DNA of 40,642 nt from Pseudomonadales bacterium (GCA_022825945.1 JAJDVS010000052.1:1-40642), one strand, 5' to 3'. Positions 18,637 to 28,406 are shown, counted from the stretch's first letter. Notes: generated by a model not told the origin, from the sequence alone. Numbers and translations are program-made.

Positions 18637-21069
18637 TCAGTGGGTGCTGATGGTCTTGCCCTTGTCGGCGGGGTCGCGATCTTCGGCCTTGCCCTTGCGC
18701 TTTTCCGGGGGCAGGTCTTCCAGCTTGGGGAGCGGCGTGGGCAAATGCTGCAGGGCGATCTCAAGCACTTCGTCGATCCAGTTGGCCGCCACGATTTCAA
18801 GTTCGGACTTGATGTTGTCGGGAATCTCGGTGAGGTCGCGCTGGTTCTCCGCCGGAATGATGACCGTCTTGATATTGGCCCGGTGGGCGGCAAGCAGTTT
18901 CTCCTTCAGGCCGCCGATGCGCAATACTTCGCCGCGCAGGGTGATCTCCCCGGTCATGGCCACATCGGCCCGCACCGGAATCGCGGTCAGCACAGAAACC
19001 AGCGCCACGCACATGCCCACGCCGGCGCTGGGGCCGTCCTTGGGGGTCGCCCCTTCCGGCACATGGATATGGATATCGAATTTCTCGTGGAAATCGGGAT
19101 TTACCCCGAGGGCGACGGCCCGGGAGCGGACCACGGTGAGAGCGGCCTGGATTGACTCCTGCATGACATCGCCGAGCGAGCCGGTCTTGATCGTCTTGCC
19201 CTTGCCTTCCACCGCGCTGGCTTCGATGGTGAGCAACTCCCCGCCCACCCGGGTCCAGGCGAGCCCGTTGACCTGGCCGATCTTGTTTTCGCTCAAGGCC
19301 TTGTTCTGATCGTACTTGCGCACGCCGCAGTACTTTTCGAGCATATCCGAAGTCACCGACGTGGCTTCGCTGCTGCGGGCCAGGGTGTTGTCCTTGACCA
19401 CCTTGCGGCAGATCTTGGCGATTTCGCGCTCAAGTCCGCGCACACCGGCTTCCCGGGTGTAGAAGCGGATCAGATCGCGGATGGTATCCCGGCCGATTTC
19501 CAACTCGCCATCGGCGATGCCGTTGCTCTGGTTCTGCTTGGGCACGAGGTAGCGCTCGGCGATGCCGATCTTCTCTTCCTCGGTGTAGCCGGGGATCCGG
19601 ATCACTTCCATGCGGTCGAGCAGGGGCTCGGGAATGTCCATGGTGTTCGAGGTGCAGACGAAGAGCACGTCGGACAGGTCGTAATCGACTTCGAGATAGT
19701 GATCGCTGAAACTGTGGTTCTGCTCCGGGTCGAGCACCTCGAGCAGGGCCGACGCCGGGTCGCCCCGGATATCCATGCCCATCTTGTCCACCTCGTCGAG
19801 CAGGAACAGCGGGTTGCGAACCCCGGCCTTGGACAGCTTCTGCAGCAGCTTGCCGGGCAGCGAGCCGATATAGGTGCGGCGGTGGCCGCGGATTTCGGCC
19901 TCGTCGCGCACGCCGCCGAGCGCCATGCGCACAAACTTGCGATTGGTGGCCCGGGCGATGGATTCCCCAAGGGATGTCTTGCCCACGCCGGGAGGGCCGG
20001 TGAGGCACAGGATCGGCCCCTTGAGCTTGCGCACCCGCTTCTGCACCGCGAGATACTCCAGCACCCGTTCCTTGACCTCCTCAAGGCCGTAGTGATCGGC
20101 TTCGAGGATTTCCTCTGCCTTGCTCAGGTCGAGGCGCACCCTGCTGCGCTTCTTCCAGGGCATGGACGTCATCCAGTCGAGATAGGTGCGCAGCACCGAG
20201 GCCTCGGATGACATGGGCGACATCATCTTGAGCTTTTTCCATTCCGCCAGGGACTTGTTCAGCGCCTCCTTCGGCATGCCCGACTGCTCGATTTTCTGTT
20301 TGAGTTCGTCGGCTTCATTGGGAACGTTTTCCAACTCGCCCATTTCCTTCTGAATGGCCTTCATCTGTTCATTCAGGTAGTACTCGCGCTGGCTTTTCTC
20401 CATCTGTTTCTTGACCCGGCCGCGGATGCGCTTCTCCACCTGCAGCAGGTCGATCTCGTGCTCGATCAGGCCCATCATGTTTTCGATGCGGGCGGCCACA
20501 TCGGCCTGTTCGAGCAATTCCTGCTTCTGGGGCAGTTTCAGCGACAGGTGGGAAATGATCGTGTCCACGAGCCGGCCCGGGTCTTCGATGCTGGAAATCG
20601 AAGTCATGACTTCCGGCGGGATTTTCTTGCTCAGTTGCAGGTACTGATCGAACTGGGTCAACAGCGAGCGCAACAGCAGGCTGGATTCCTCTTCGGCCAC
20701 ATCGGTGGAAGGCAGGATGCGGCATTCCGCCCGGTAGTGGTCGCCTTCGAGTTCGACCCTGGCGAGGCTGGCGCGCTGCAAGCCTTCCACGAGCAGTTTC
20801 ACCGTGCCGTCGGGCAGCCGCACGAGTTGCAGGATGGCGGCAATGGTGCCCACCTCGAACAGGTCCTTCATGCCGGGGTCGTCTTCCGACGGGTCGCGCT
20901 GGGCCACGAGCAGAATCTGCTTGTCGTTGGCCATGGCCACTTCAAGCCCGCGCTGGGAGCGGGGCCGGCCCACGAACAGGGGCTGGACGATCTGCGGATA
21001 CACCACCACATCCCGCAGGGGCAGCAGGGGAAGGCTGGCTGTTTCGTTGTCGCCGATGTTTTCAGTCAT
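18637..21069 (-). CDS. lon: ATP-dependent protease Lon
   Basis: 810 residues, cytoplasmic AAA+ serine protease that degrades damaged and regulatory proteins. N-terminal substrate-binding LON domain ([23 protein letters not shown]), coiled coil ([18 protein letters not shown]), AAA module with Walker [10 protein letters not shown] and Walker [12 protein letters not shown], and protease domain with catalytic Ser in [10 protein letters not shown] and Lys in [13 protein letters not shown]. The ATG at 21069 follows a GC-rich hairpin that overlaps the clpX stop. It is last in the tig-clpP-clpX-lon series. Confidence 0.99.
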   Translation of the reverse strand: MTENIGDNETASLPLLPLRDVVVYPQIVQPLFVGRPRSQRGLEVAMANDKQILLVAQRDPSEDDPGMKDLFEVGTIAAILQLVRLPDGTVKLLVEGLQRASLARVELEGDHYRAECRILPSTDVAEEESSLLLRSLLTQFDQYLQLSKKIPPEVMTSISSIEDPGRLVDTIISHLSLKLPQKQELLEQADVAARIENMMGLIEHEIDLLQVEKRIRGRVKKQMEKSQREYYLNEQMKAIQKEMGELENVPNEADELKQKIEQSGMPKEALNKSLAEWKKLKMMSPMSSEASVLRTYLDWMTSMPWKKRSRVRLDLSKAEEILEADHYGLEEVKERVLEYLAVQKRVRKLKGPILCLTGPPGVGKTSLGESIARATNRKFVRMALGGVRDEAEIRGHRRTYIGSLPGKLLQKLSKAGVRNPLFLLDEVDKMGMDIRGDPASALLEVLDPEQNHSFSDHYLEVDYDLSDVLFVCTSNTMDIPEPLLDRMEVIRIPGYTEEEKIGIAERYLVPKQNQSNGIADGELEIGRDTIRDLIRFYTREAGVRGLEREIAKICRKVVKDNTLARSSEATSVTSDMLEKYCGVRKYDQNKALSENKIGQVNGLAWTRVGGELLTIEASAVEGKGKTIKTGSLGDVMQESIQAALTVVRSRAVALGVNPDFHEKFDIHIHVPEGATPKDGPSAGVGMCVALVSVLTAIPVRADVAMTGEITLRGEVLRIGGLKEKLLAAHRANIKTVIIPAENQRDLTEIPDNIKSELEIVAANWIDEVLEIALQHLPTPLPKLEDLPPEKRKGKAEDRDPADKGKTISTH

Positions 21070-21079
21070 ACATCATCCG

Positions 21080-21101
21080 GCCCGGGGCTTTCGACCCGGG
21101 C
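21080..21101 (-). other. GC-rich hairpin between clpX and lon, overlapping the clpX stop codon
   Basis: Perfect 7-bp stem GCCCGGG / CCCGGGC with an 8-nt loop. It has no T run, so it is not a standard terminator. It sits 11 bases before the lon ATG and may affect lon translation or mRNA processing. Confidence 0.55.
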
Positions 21102-22381
21102 TACTTGGCCTGGGAAAGACTGGCCTGGGGGATATTTTCATACATCAGCAGGGGCTCGGATTCACCGCGGATCACCGCAGCGTCGATAATCACCTTGCTG
21201 ACGTTTTCCAGTGAGGGGATATCATACATGGTATCGAGCAGCACCGACTCCATGATCGAACGCAGCCCCCGGGCGCCGGTCTTGCGCTCCCGGGCCTTCT
21301 CGGCAATGGCCACGAGGGCGTCGTCTCGGAACTGGATTTCCACGGCGTCCATTTCCAGCAATCTTTCATACTGCCGGGTAAGGGAATTTCTCGGCTCGCG
21401 GATGATCCGCACGAGGGCTTCGAGATCGAGCTCGTCGAGCGTGGCGATCATGGGAAGGCGGCCGACGAATTCGGGAATCAGGCCGTACTTGATCAGGTCT
21501 TCCGGCTCCACTTCCCGCAGGGTGTCGCCAAGCTGCCGGGCTTCCGAGGCGGAACGCACCTCGGCGGTAAAACCGATGCCGGCTTTCTCCGAGCGCGCCC
21601 GGATGATCTTGTCGAGGCCGGCGAAAGCGCCGCCGCAGATGAACAGGATATTGGAAGTGTCCACCTGCAGGAATTCCTGCTGGGGATGCTTGCGGCCGCC
21701 CTGGGGAGGCACCGAGGCCACCGTGCCCTCGATCAGCTTGAGCAGGGCCTGCTGCACGCCCTCGCCGGATACGTCCCGGGTAATCGAGGGATTGTCCGAC
21801 TTGCGCGAGAGCTTGTCGATTTCATCGATATAGACGATGCCGATCTGGGCGCGGTCCACGTCGTAATCGCATTTCTGCAGCAGTTTCTGGATGATGTTTT
21901 CCACGTCCTCGCCCACATAACCCGCTTCGGTCAGCGTGGTGGCGTCGGCGATGGTGAAAGGCACTTCAAGCAGCCGCGCAAGGGTTTCCGCAAGCAGGGT
22001 CTTGCCGGTGCCGGTGGGGCCGATCATCAGGATATTGCTCTTGCCAAGCTCCACATCGGAGCCCGGCCTTTCCGAGCGGAGCCGCTTGTAGTGGTTGTAC
22101 ACCGCCACCGCGAGCACCTTCTTGGCGTTTTCCTGGCCGATGACGTATTCATCGAGGGTCTGCTTGATTTCTTCGGGAATCGGCAGGCGGCGGCCGCTGG
22201 TGCCGGCTTCCTTGACGTCGTTCTCCTCCTTGATGATGTCGTTGCAGAGATCGACGCATTCATTGCAGATATAGACCGAAGGCCCGGCAATCAGCTTGCG
22301 GACCTCATGCTGGGACTTGCCGCAAAACGAGCAATTCAGCAACTCGCTGACGCCGCCCCTGTTGTTTCGATTATCCGGCAT
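21101..22381 (-). CDS. clpX: ClpX, ATPase and specificity subunit of ClpXP protease
   Basis: 426 residues. N-terminal zinc-binding domain ([11 protein letters not shown] and CNECVDLC), Walker A GPTGTGKT, Walker [13 protein letters not shown], pore loop region [10 protein letters not shown], sensor and [13 protein letters not shown] in the small domain. It unfolds tagged substrates and feeds them to ClpP, encoded 36 bases upstream in the same direction. The ATG is at 22381 ([19 protein letters not shown]). Confidence 0.99.
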   Translation of the reverse strand: MPDNRNNRGGVSELLNCSFCGKSQHEVRKLIAGPSVYICNECVDLCNDIIKEENDVKEAGTSGRRLPIPEEIKQTLDEYVIGQENAKKVLAVAVYNHYKRLRSERPGSDVELGKSNILMIGPTGTGKTLLAETLARLLEVPFTIADATTLTEAGYVGEDVENIIQKLLQKCDYDVDRAQIGIVYIDEIDKLSRKSDNPSITRDVSGEGVQQALLKLIEGTVASVPPQGGRKHPQQEFLQVDTSNILFICGGAFAGLDKIIRARSEKAGIGFTAEVRSASEARQLGDTLREVEPEDLIKYGLIPEFVGRLPMIATLDELDLEALVRIIREPRNSLTRQYERLLEMDAVEIQFRDDALVAIAEKARERKTGARGLRSIMESVLLDTMYDIPSLENVSKVIIDAAVIRGESEPLLMYENIPQASLSQAK

Positions 22382-22417
22382 GTTCAGTGCGCCTGTTGTT
22401 CTTTCCGCGACCCGCGC

Positions 22418-23035
22418 TCATTCCGTATTATCTACCCGCTTGTCGATAACTTTATCCACCAGGCCGTAGTTCAGCGCTTCCTCGGCGTTGAGGAAGTGGT
22501 CGCGCTCGGTGTCCCGGGCTATGGTCTTGATGTCCTTGCCGGTATGGCGCGAGAGCAGATCGTTGAGGATCTTGCGGATCCTGACGATCTCCCTGGCCTG
22601 GATTTCTATGTCGCTGGCCTGACCCTGGGCGCCGCCGCTCGGCTGATGAATCATGACCCGGGAATGCGGCAGAACGAAACGCTTGCCCGGCGCGCCGCCG
22701 GCAAGCAAGACCGCCCCCATGCTCGCGGCGTGGCCGACGCACATGGTGCCGACATCGGGGCGGATGAACTGCATGGTGTCGTAGATCGACAATCCGGCGC
22801 TTACCGAGCCGCCGGGTGAATTGATGTACAGATGGATATCCTTGTCCGGGTTGTCCGATTCGAGAAAAAGCATCTGCGCCACGATCAGGTTCGCCATGTG
22901 GTCCTCCACCTGGCCGGTGAGGAAGATTACCCGGTCCTTGAGCAGCCTCGAATAGATGTCGTAGGAGCGTTCTCCAAGCGAAGTCTGCTCCACCACAATG
23001 GGCACAAGCGCGGACCGGGGGGCGGATTGGGTCAT
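22418..23035 (-). CDS. clpP: ClpP, proteolytic subunit of ClpXP
   Basis: 205 residues, serine peptidase forming tetradecameric rings. The catalytic triad is visible: Ser in [12 protein letters not shown], His in [13 protein letters not shown] and Asp in [20 protein letters not shown]. The start [26 protein letters not shown] includes the short propeptide. It lies 46 bases after tig and 36 before clpX in one transcription direction. Confidence 0.99.
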   Translation of the reverse strand: MTQSAPRSALVPIVVEQTSLGERSYDIYSRLLKDRVIFLTGQVEDHMANLIVAQMLFLESDNPDKDIHLYINSPGGSVSAGLSIYDTMQFIRPDVGTMCVGHAASMGAVLLAGGAPGKRFVLPHSRVMIHQPSGGAQGQASDIEIQAREIVRIRKILNDLLSRHTGKDIKTIARDTERDHFLNAEEALNYGLVDKVIDKRVDNTE

Positions 23036-23081
23036 GTTCTGGCGTTCCTTCTGCTGCGTCTTGTCCGGTGGAATTCGATCT

Positions 23082-24365
23082 TCAGCCCCGGATGGCTTCC
23101 TGGTAGGAAACGGCTTTTTCGGTCAGTTTCACCTTGTCGGCGATGAAGTCGAAAACCTGATCCTCAAGCACGGAAGCTTCCACCGCCGACAACTGTTCCT
23201 CATTGCCATAATACCATTTCACCACTTCTTCCGGTGATTCATAAGTGGAGGCAAGCTCTTCGATGGCTTCCCGCACCCGTTCCGGGTCGGCTGTCATGTT
23301 ATTGCCGCCGACTATTTCCGCCATAACCAGGCCCATGACCAATCTTCGCCGGGCCTGATCGCGCAGCAGGTCCTCCGGAACTTCGGGCGCCTTGCCGCCG
23401 AGGTTCTTTTCGGTCTGTTCGCGGATGCGGTTCATTTCTTCCGTCATCAAGGCTTCCGGCAAATCGATATCGGCCCGTTTCACCACGGCTTCGGAAATCC
23501 GGCTCTTCATGCGGCTGCGGCCCGCGGTCTTCAGTTCGCGCTCCATATTGCGAACGATTTCCTTGTGAAAGGCTTCCTCTCCGCCCTCTTCCACGCCGAA
23601 ACTGCGATAAAACTCCTCGTCGACTTCCGGCAGGCGGGATTCGCGAACGGCGTTGAGCCTGATGCTGAATTCCACATCTTTTCCGGCCAGGTCTTCCTGC
23701 TGGTAATCGTCGGGAAACTTTAACTCACTGGTGAATTCCTCGCCGGGACCCCGGCCCTTGATGGCGTCTTCGAAACCGGGAATCATCTGCTCCGAGCCTA
23801 GCAAAACGCCGATGTTTTCGCCCTTGCCGCCCTCGAATTCCTCACCGTCGATGCGTCCGCTGAAATCGATGTTCACCAGGTCGCCGGCGGCGGCGGCGCG
23901 CTCGACTTCCTCGAAAGTCCGCCGCTGCTTGCGCAGGGTCTCCACCATGTTGTCGAGGTCTTCGCCTGTGACTTCGGCAGTCAGGCTTTCGATCTTGATT
24001 CTGGAAAAATCCGGCAGTTCGATATCGGGATAAACCTCAAAAACCGCCGCGAACCGCAGATCCTCGCCTTCGGCGATTTCATTGATTTCGAGCCGCGGCT
24101 GACCCGCCGGCCGCAGGCCTTCCCTCTCGACCGCCTCCGCATAGCTGCGGTTCATGACTTCGCCGATGACTTCCTGGCGGATGCCCGGGCCAAATCGTTT
24201 CTTGATGATACTCAAGGGCACCTTGCCCTTGCGGAAGCCATTGAGGCGCGCGGTGCGGGCCGCTTCCCGCAGGCGTTTGCTCACGCTGGAATCGACTTCG
24301 TCGGCGGGCACTTCGATGGTCAGTTTCCGTTCCAGCCCCTCGGAGCCGCTCAGTGAAACTTGCAT
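23082..24365 (-). CDS. tig: trigger factor
   Basis: 427 residues, ribosome-associated chaperone with prolyl isomerase activity. The N-terminal ribosome-binding domain contains the signature [17 protein letters not shown], the FKBP-type domain is [19 protein letters not shown] through [13 protein letters not shown], and a long helical C-terminal domain follows. It heads tig-clpP-clpX-lon. The 5' region contains a possible promoter (24454-24482) and a leader stem GTAATCC/GGATTAC (24378-24408). Confidence 0.98.
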   Translation of the reverse strand: MQVSLSGSEGLERKLTIEVPADEVDSSVSKRLREAARTARLNGFRKGKVPLSIIKKRFGPGIRQEVIGEVMNRSYAEAVEREGLRPAGQPRLEINEIAEGEDLRFAAVFEVYPDIELPDFSRIKIESLTAEVTGEDLDNMVETLRKQRRTFEEVERAAAAGDLVNIDFSGRIDGEEFEGGKGENIGVLLGSEQMIPGFEDAIKGRGPGEEFTSELKFPDDYQQEDLAGKDVEFSIRLNAVRESRLPEVDEEFYRSFGVEEGGEEAFHKEIVRNMERELKTAGRSRMKSRISEAVVKRADIDLPEALMTEEMNRIREQTEKNLGGKAPEVPEDLLRDQARRRLVMGLVMAEIVGGNNMTADPERVREAIEELASTYESPEEVVKWYYGNEEQLSAVEASVLEDQVFDFIADKVKLTEKAVSYQEAIRG

Positions 24366-24453
24366 GCTGTTGTCTCTGTAATCCGGAATCTTGCCAAGGC
24401 GGGATTACGCTGACCGGAAGCGGCGCGGGCTCCCGACCTTGCGGGGAAGGCGG

Positions 24454-24482
24454 ATTCTCCCACATCAAACCGGGTGGTTCAA
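24454..24482 (-). promoter_or_regulatory. possible sigma-70 promoter of tig
   Basis: On the minus strand TTGAAC (24477-24482), 17-nt spacer, GAGAAT (24454-24459); each box matches four of six. It overlaps the stop of the upstream hydrolase gene. Between it and tig a leader hairpin GTAATCC / GGATTAC (24378-24384 and 24402-24408) would form 13 nt before the ATG. Confidence 0.35.
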
Positions 24483-25489
24483 TTGAGTGCGAGTTGCGTT
24501 CGCCGGTTGCGGCGGAGGCTGTCGAAGACCTGGTCCATGTGCTGGACGAAGAAGAAATGCCCCCGGTGGGAGACGCGGTGCAGGCGCGCCCGGGGCAGGC
24601 GCGAGGCAAGATATTCGCAATCGGCGCGCTGGGTGAGACGGTCGGCGCGGCCCTGCCAGATTTCGGTGGGAATGGCGATTTCCTCAAGTGGCACTTCAAG
24701 TTTGCGGAAGCTGATGGCGAGATCCTGGGCCATGCCGCGGTAACCCGCCCGAACCGATTCCGCCTGGTCGGCTTCGAGTATGTCCGCCACCTCGGGCCGG
24801 GAAAGCATTTGCTTGTCGGAAAAGCTCAGTTCTTCCCGCAGCCGGTTGAGCACGGCGCCGGGCGCGTCGGGAGAAAGGAACTGTTTCAGCCGCAGCAAGG
24901 CGTCCACGGTCATGGGGATGACACCCGCGAGCACCGCGCAGAATCCCCGGGGGGAAGCGAGAGTGCGCGCCGGAATTCCCGCGAGATTGACCTGGCCCAT
25001 GATGCGTTCCGGGCTCATGCGGCAAAGATGCAGGGCGTACATGCCGCCGCCGCCCTTGGAGACGATGCCGAAACGGCTAATGCCAAGTTTCTCCAGCACC
25101 GGCAGCAGGTTTTCGCAAAATTCCCGGGGCGACTTGCAGACGAAATAATCGGAACGTCCCACGCCGGGGCGGTCGAAGGCGATCAGGCGGTAAGCGCAGC
25201 GCTGGGCGCTCTGGTGCAGCAGGGAGGCTTCCAGCCGGGAACTGCCGGTATCGTGAAAGTACAGCAGGGGGAAGCCCTCCGGGTCGCCATGACTGTCCCA
25301 GGCGATGCGCGAGCCGTTGGGCAGATGCAGGAAGCCATCGGGCTCCCGCTGGGGCCAGTGCGCGGCTTTCCGGCCGCAGTTCGCAAGCCGGGAACGAAAC
25401 CCGCCATGGCGAAGATCAGGCACGGCCTCCCGCGCGCAGCTCGCGGCGTTGTCAAAATCCTCTGCTGTGCATACCTGCCTGGCGTTCAC
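24479..25489 (-). CDS. alpha/beta hydrolase
   Basis: 336 residues from a GTG at 25489; specific substrate unknown. Core motifs: LLYFHDTGSSRLE (oxyanion region), FDRPGVGRSDY, the elbow GIVSKGGGG with S144, an acid in IWQGRADRLT, and His in VSHRGHFFF. The elbow departs from G-x-S-x-G because Ile stands where the first Gly is expected, although such variants occur in this superfamily. No signal peptide. The first 50 residues, rich in Cys and Arg, are poorly typical, so the true start may lie downstream. It is divergent from the DUF6502 gene, and a 17-nt palindrome (25570-25586) sits just past its candidate -10 (TATACT, 25589-25594). Confidence 0.8.
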   Translation of the reverse strand: MNARQVCTAEDFDNAASCAREAVPDLRHGGFRSRLANCGRKAAHWPQREPDGFLHLPNGSRIAWDSHGDPEGFPLLYFHDTGSSRLEASLLHQSAQRCAYRLIAFDRPGVGRSDYFVCKSPREFCENLLPVLEKLGISRFGIVSKGGGGMYALHLCRMSPERIMGQVNLAGIPARTLASPRGFCAVLAGVIPMTVDALLRLKQFLSPDAPGAVLNRLREELSFSDKQMLSRPEVADILEADQAESVRAGYRGMAQDLAISFRKLEVPLEEIAIPTEIWQGRADRLTQRADCEYLASRLPRARLHRVSHRGHFFFVQHMDQVFDSLRRNRRTQLALN

Positions 25490-25569
25490 TTTCCCCGCCC
25501 CTTACTTGGTTGGCAAAACCGCCCTTGTCCCTGACTCATTCCCTTGGGAGCCTGCGCCACAGCCTCCGG

Positions 25570-25594
25570 GTGGGAAAAATTCCCACGCAGTATA
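25570..25594 (-). promoter_or_regulatory. palindromic operator candidate A with -10 box of the hydrolase gene
   Basis: Perfect palindrome GTGGGAA-AAA-TTCCCAC at 25570-25586. On the minus strand TATACT (25589-25594) is a -10 candidate, so the palindrome would cover the start point. A near-identical palindrome lies at 25657-25673. Confidence 0.5.
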
Positions 25595-25656
25595 GCGCAG
25601 AAAATGTGACGGGAATATGACAATTTCCCCCTGCGATTCGCTTTACCTGAGATTAT

Positions 25657-25686
25657 GTGGGAATTTTTCCCAGTGATGGCTATAAT
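25657..25686 (+). promoter_or_regulatory. palindromic operator candidate B with TATAAT box of the DUF6502 gene
   Basis: GTGGGAATTTTTCCCAG at 25657-25673, 16 of 17 bases matching operator A in reverse orientation, followed by a perfect TATAAT at 25681-25686. The palindrome occupies the -35/spacer region. The centres of the two palindromes are 87 bases apart, close to eight helical turns. The start point predicted from TATAAT is about 25693, only two bases before the ATG at 25695. Confidence 0.6.
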
Positions 25687-25694
25687 GGTCCGTA

Positions 25695-26579
25695 ATGAGT
25701 ATGCCCCCGGGCCAGCCGCCGGAAACGCCCCCGGCCCGTCTTGTTGACGCGCTGCACAGCCTGCTGCGGCCCCTTGTTCGTCTTTTGATCTCCCATCAGC
25801 TTACTTATCCGCTGTTGCTGCGAATTCTTAAATCCGTCTATGTGGAAGTGGCGGAAAAGGAATTCTCCCGGGACGGCGCGCTCCTGTCCGACAGCCGCAT
25901 CCATCTGCTGACCGGGATTCACCGCAAGGAAATCAAACGGCTGCGCAATGAGCAGCCGGCAACGGCACGCGCCGTCAGCAGCGCCTCACTCGGCGCCCAG
26001 CTAGTCGGCGCCTGGCTTGGCTCCGAGCGCTACAGCCATGGGGACGGCACGCCAAGACCGCTGCCCCTGAAGACGGCAAAACCCTCCGAACCCGGATTCG
26101 ACACCCTGGTGGCGGAAGTCTGCCGGCAGGATATCCGCTCCCGGGTGATACTCGATGAATGGCTGCGGCTTGGCGTTGCCCGGCTCAAGGACGACAACGT
26201 GGTGCTGAATACCGGCGCCTTCACGCCGGCCCGCGGTTTTGATGAAAAGATGTTCTTTTTCGGCAAGAACCTGCGCGACCATATCGCCGCCGGCGCCGAC
26301 AATCTTGCCGGCGGCAGGCCGCCACACTTCGACCGGAGCGTGTATTACGACCGGCTCAGCCCGGATTCGGTGACCGAATTGAAAGCCCTGGCGGGGGAAC
26401 TCGGCATGGAAGCCCTGACCCGGCTCAACCGTCGCGCGCTGGCGCGGCAAAAGGCGGATTCCGCTCGCAAGGACGCCGCCTATCGGATAAACTTCGGTAT
26501 CTTCCATTACAGTTCGCCCGGGCAGGGACACGGCGGGCAAGCGGATGCTTCCGGTGAATCGCCAGGGGACGAAAACTGA
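25695..26579 (+). CDS. DUF6502 family protein
   Basis: 294 residues. The N-terminal region LLRPLVRLLISHQLTYPLLL, VYVEVAEKEF and SRIHLLTGIHRKEIKRLR is typical of DUF6502, a family of unknown function with a helix-turn-helix-like segment around TGIHRKEIKRL that suggests DNA binding. The C-terminal half is helical and charged. The ATG at 25695 is followed by another at 25701; both lie almost on the predicted transcription start, so translation may be leaderless. Its stop overlaps the next start by one base (TGATG), so the two are coupled. An autoregulatory role through the flanking palindromes is possible but not shown. Confidence 0.75.
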   Translation: MSMPPGQPPETPPARLVDALHSLLRPLVRLLISHQLTYPLLLRILKSVYVEVAEKEFSRDGALLSDSRIHLLTGIHRKEIKRLRNEQPATARAVSSASLGAQLVGAWLGSERYSHGDGTPRPLPLKTAKPSEPGFDTLVAEVCRQDIRSRVILDEWLRLGVARLKDDNVVLNTGAFTPARGFDEKMFFFGKNLRDHIAAGADNLAGGRPPHFDRSVYYDRLSPDSVTELKALAGELGMEALTRLNRRALARQKADSARKDAAYRINFGIFHYSSPGQGHGGQADASGESPGDEN

Positions 26580-27442
26580 TGCCCGCGGTATCGAGGCTGA
26601 ACAAGATTTTGCTGGCGCTGCTGCTGATTGCGCTGGCGGTCCTGCACGGGGCGAGTTCCGGCGGATTCCGCTTTGGCGGCGAGGAAGAAGAGGGCAGCGG
26701 TTTCGGCGGCACCGGCAGGGCGCCACCGGGAGGCAGTGGACTTGGCGGCACGGGTTTCAAGCCCTGGCTGGGTGACGCGGGTGAAGTGCGGGTGCGTCCC
26801 GAGCCCGAGGCAGTACCCATTGCCGAACAGATTAGGGAACGGGATATTCCGGAAATACCCGCGGTGGCGGAAGTTCAGCCTCCGGCGGCTGAGGTGACCG
26901 CCGCCGCATTTGCCGCGGAACATCCCGCCGAGGTATCGATTACCGACGCGATCCAGACCCAACTGCGACGCGATGCGGTGATCTACCAGCGCATTGTCGA
27001 AAGCGTGGAAGGCTACTATCCACCCGAGGCGGAAATGCGGCTGGCGCCGCTGGAGACTCCACCGGCGGCAAACCTGGCGATAGCCGAACCCGCGCCCGAC
27101 CGGGTTCCCGCAACGACAGGGGAAATCGCGGCGGCGCCGGCGCTTGCGGAAAATCCCGCTCCAGCCCCGCAAACGATTGCTGGCCCGGGTCAGGCGCCCG
27201 CGGCTGAGCCGGCGCCCTCCGCCGAGGCTTCAAGCTGGGCTGAACTCGTTCATTTTCTGGTCGAGAATCAAGCACCGGAGACCGCCGAAGAAACGACCAT
27301 AACCGGGGAAGCCACCCAGGATCCCCCCGCGCTGCGGCGGCCCAACCGGATACGCCGTCCCGAGTTGCCTCCGGTGCAACGCGGACGGGTAGTCCAGCGC
27401 CCCATCATTCTGCCGCCCCGCATCCAGCCGCTGGGTTTGTAA
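26579..27442 (+). CDS. secreted Pro/Ala/Glu-rich protein with GGTG motifs, function unknown
   Basis: 287 residues. An N-terminal signal or anchor (ILLALLLIALAVLHGASS) is followed by an acidic patch and two copies of a G-F/L-GGTG motif (GFGGTGRAP and GLGGTGFKP), then long Pro/Ala/Glu-rich disordered sequence ending in a basic, proline-rich tail (QRPIILPPRIQPLGL). No catalytic domain is recognised. GGTG-containing exported proteins are, as far as I recall, frequent partners of DUF6502 genes. It is directly coupled to that gene and ends 6 bases from the convergent barrel gene. Confidence 0.6.
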   Translation: MPAVSRLNKILLALLLIALAVLHGASSGGFRFGGEEEEGSGFGGTGRAPPGGSGLGGTGFKPWLGDAGEVRVRPEPEAVPIAEQIRERDIPEIPAVAEVQPPAAEVTAAAFAAEHPAEVSITDAIQTQLRRDAVIYQRIVESVEGYYPPEAEMRLAPLETPPAANLAIAEPAPDRVPATTGEIAAAPALAENPAPAPQTIAGPGQAPAAEPAPSAEASSWAELVHFLVENQAPETAEETTITGEATQDPPALRRPNRIRRPELPPVQRGRVVQRPIILPPRIQPLGL

Positions 27443-27448
27443 ACCCGT

Positions 27449-28213
27449 TCACCACTGATAACTGAGCTGGCCCTGAATCGCGTAGTCCGCGCTGCCTTCG
27501 GTAAAGCCGCGGCCCACCAGTGCGGTAAAGGACCAGCCCGCCCCGAGCCGAAAACTGGCGTAGGGATAGATTTCATGGGTTTCCAGGGCGAAATCCGCGG
27601 GCGCCTCGCGATAATCGTAGAAGGCGCCGATGCTCGTGGCCGCGGTTAGCTGCCGGGCAAGCCCGAACTGGGCGAAACGATTGTCGCGCAGGCCGGGGAA
27701 GAGTTCGCTCCGGCCGCGGAAGTTGTGCCCGAAGCTGGCGAACCAGGTGTACTCTCCCCACGCCTGGGACAAATCCACCTGCAGGCGGTAATCGAATTCT
27801 CCCGTGCCGAGGCTGCGCTGTTCGTCCGCGGTGGGGATCTTGGTTTCGAAGCGCAGATCGATGAAGGGCATCCAGCCGGCGATGGGGTCCAGTCCGTAAC
27901 TGACGCCGGCAAGCGTGTCGCCAGGCCCGGTTTCGGTGCTTACCTCGGTACCGGCAATGGCCCGGGTCACTTCGCCGATGTTCACCAGCACATTGCCCAC
28001 GCCGGTCACCGACAGGCCCGAAGCCAGCAACTGAAACCCCCAGCGCTCGCCCTGCCACTGATAGCCCACGGGCAGGTAGCGGATGCGGGTATCGGAATGA
28101 CCGTTGAACCTGCCCTCAGCAAAATATCCGCCGAGATTCAGCGTGTGCCCGGGCTGCTGGGCCCAGGCGGAAACGGGAAGCAAGAGGACGCTCAGCAGGA
28201 CGATGATTTTCAT
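27449..28213 (-). CDS. small outer-membrane beta-barrel protein
   Basis: 254 residues from ATG 28213, which gives a clean Sec signal (IIVLLSVLLLPVSAWAQ). The mature part alternates polar and aromatic residues in short beta strands (YLPVGYQWQGERWGFQLLAS, FDYRLQVDLSQAWGEYTWFA, IYPYASFRLGAGWSFTALVG) and ends in W after SYQ, as expected for a BAM-assembled barrel. GPGDTLAGVSYGL resembles the transporter/MetA-pathway-like outer-membrane families. Convergent with the GGTG protein; upstream lies a hairpin-rich non-coding stretch. Confidence 0.7.
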   Translation of the reverse strand: MKIIVLLSVLLLPVSAWAQQPGHTLNLGGYFAEGRFNGHSDTRIRYLPVGYQWQGERWGFQLLASGLSVTGVGNVLVNIGEVTRAIAGTEVSTETGPGDTLAGVSYGLDPIAGWMPFIDLRFETKIPTADEQRSLGTGEFDYRLQVDLSQAWGEYTWFASFGHNFRGRSELFPGLRDNRFAQFGLARQLTAATSIGAFYDYREAPADFALETHEIYPYASFRLGAGWSFTALVGRGFTEGSADYAIQGQLSYQW

Positions 28214-28254
28214 TTTCCGGGCTTCGAACGCGCACCGGGCTCCCGCCACGCCAC

Positions 28255-28378
28255 GCTTCCCTAGGTATTCTCTGAAAAATTCCCTCCCTGGAATTTTTCA
28301 TTATCGCAAAACAAAAGCGTGGTTTTGTTTTGCTTACGAAACTCTGACTTAATCAGAGCTTCCCTAGGAGCCTGCGCC
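28255..28378. repeat. cluster of three inverted repeats flanked by GCTTCCCTAGG direct repeats
   Basis: Direct repeats at 28255-28265 and 28358-28368. Between them: TGAAAAATTCC / GGAATTTTTCA (11-bp stem, 6-nt loop, 28273-28300); GCAAAACAAAA / TTTTGTTTTGC (11-bp stem, 6-nt loop, 28306-28333); CTCTGACTTAATCAGAG (6-bp stem, 28342-28358). All stems are perfect. It continues into GGAGCCTGCGCC (28367-28378), which recurs at 25547-25558. No coding sequence is recognised. Confidence 0.7.
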
Positions 28379-28406
28379 GATTTGTGCAACGCCCCGATCG
28401 CCGGGG

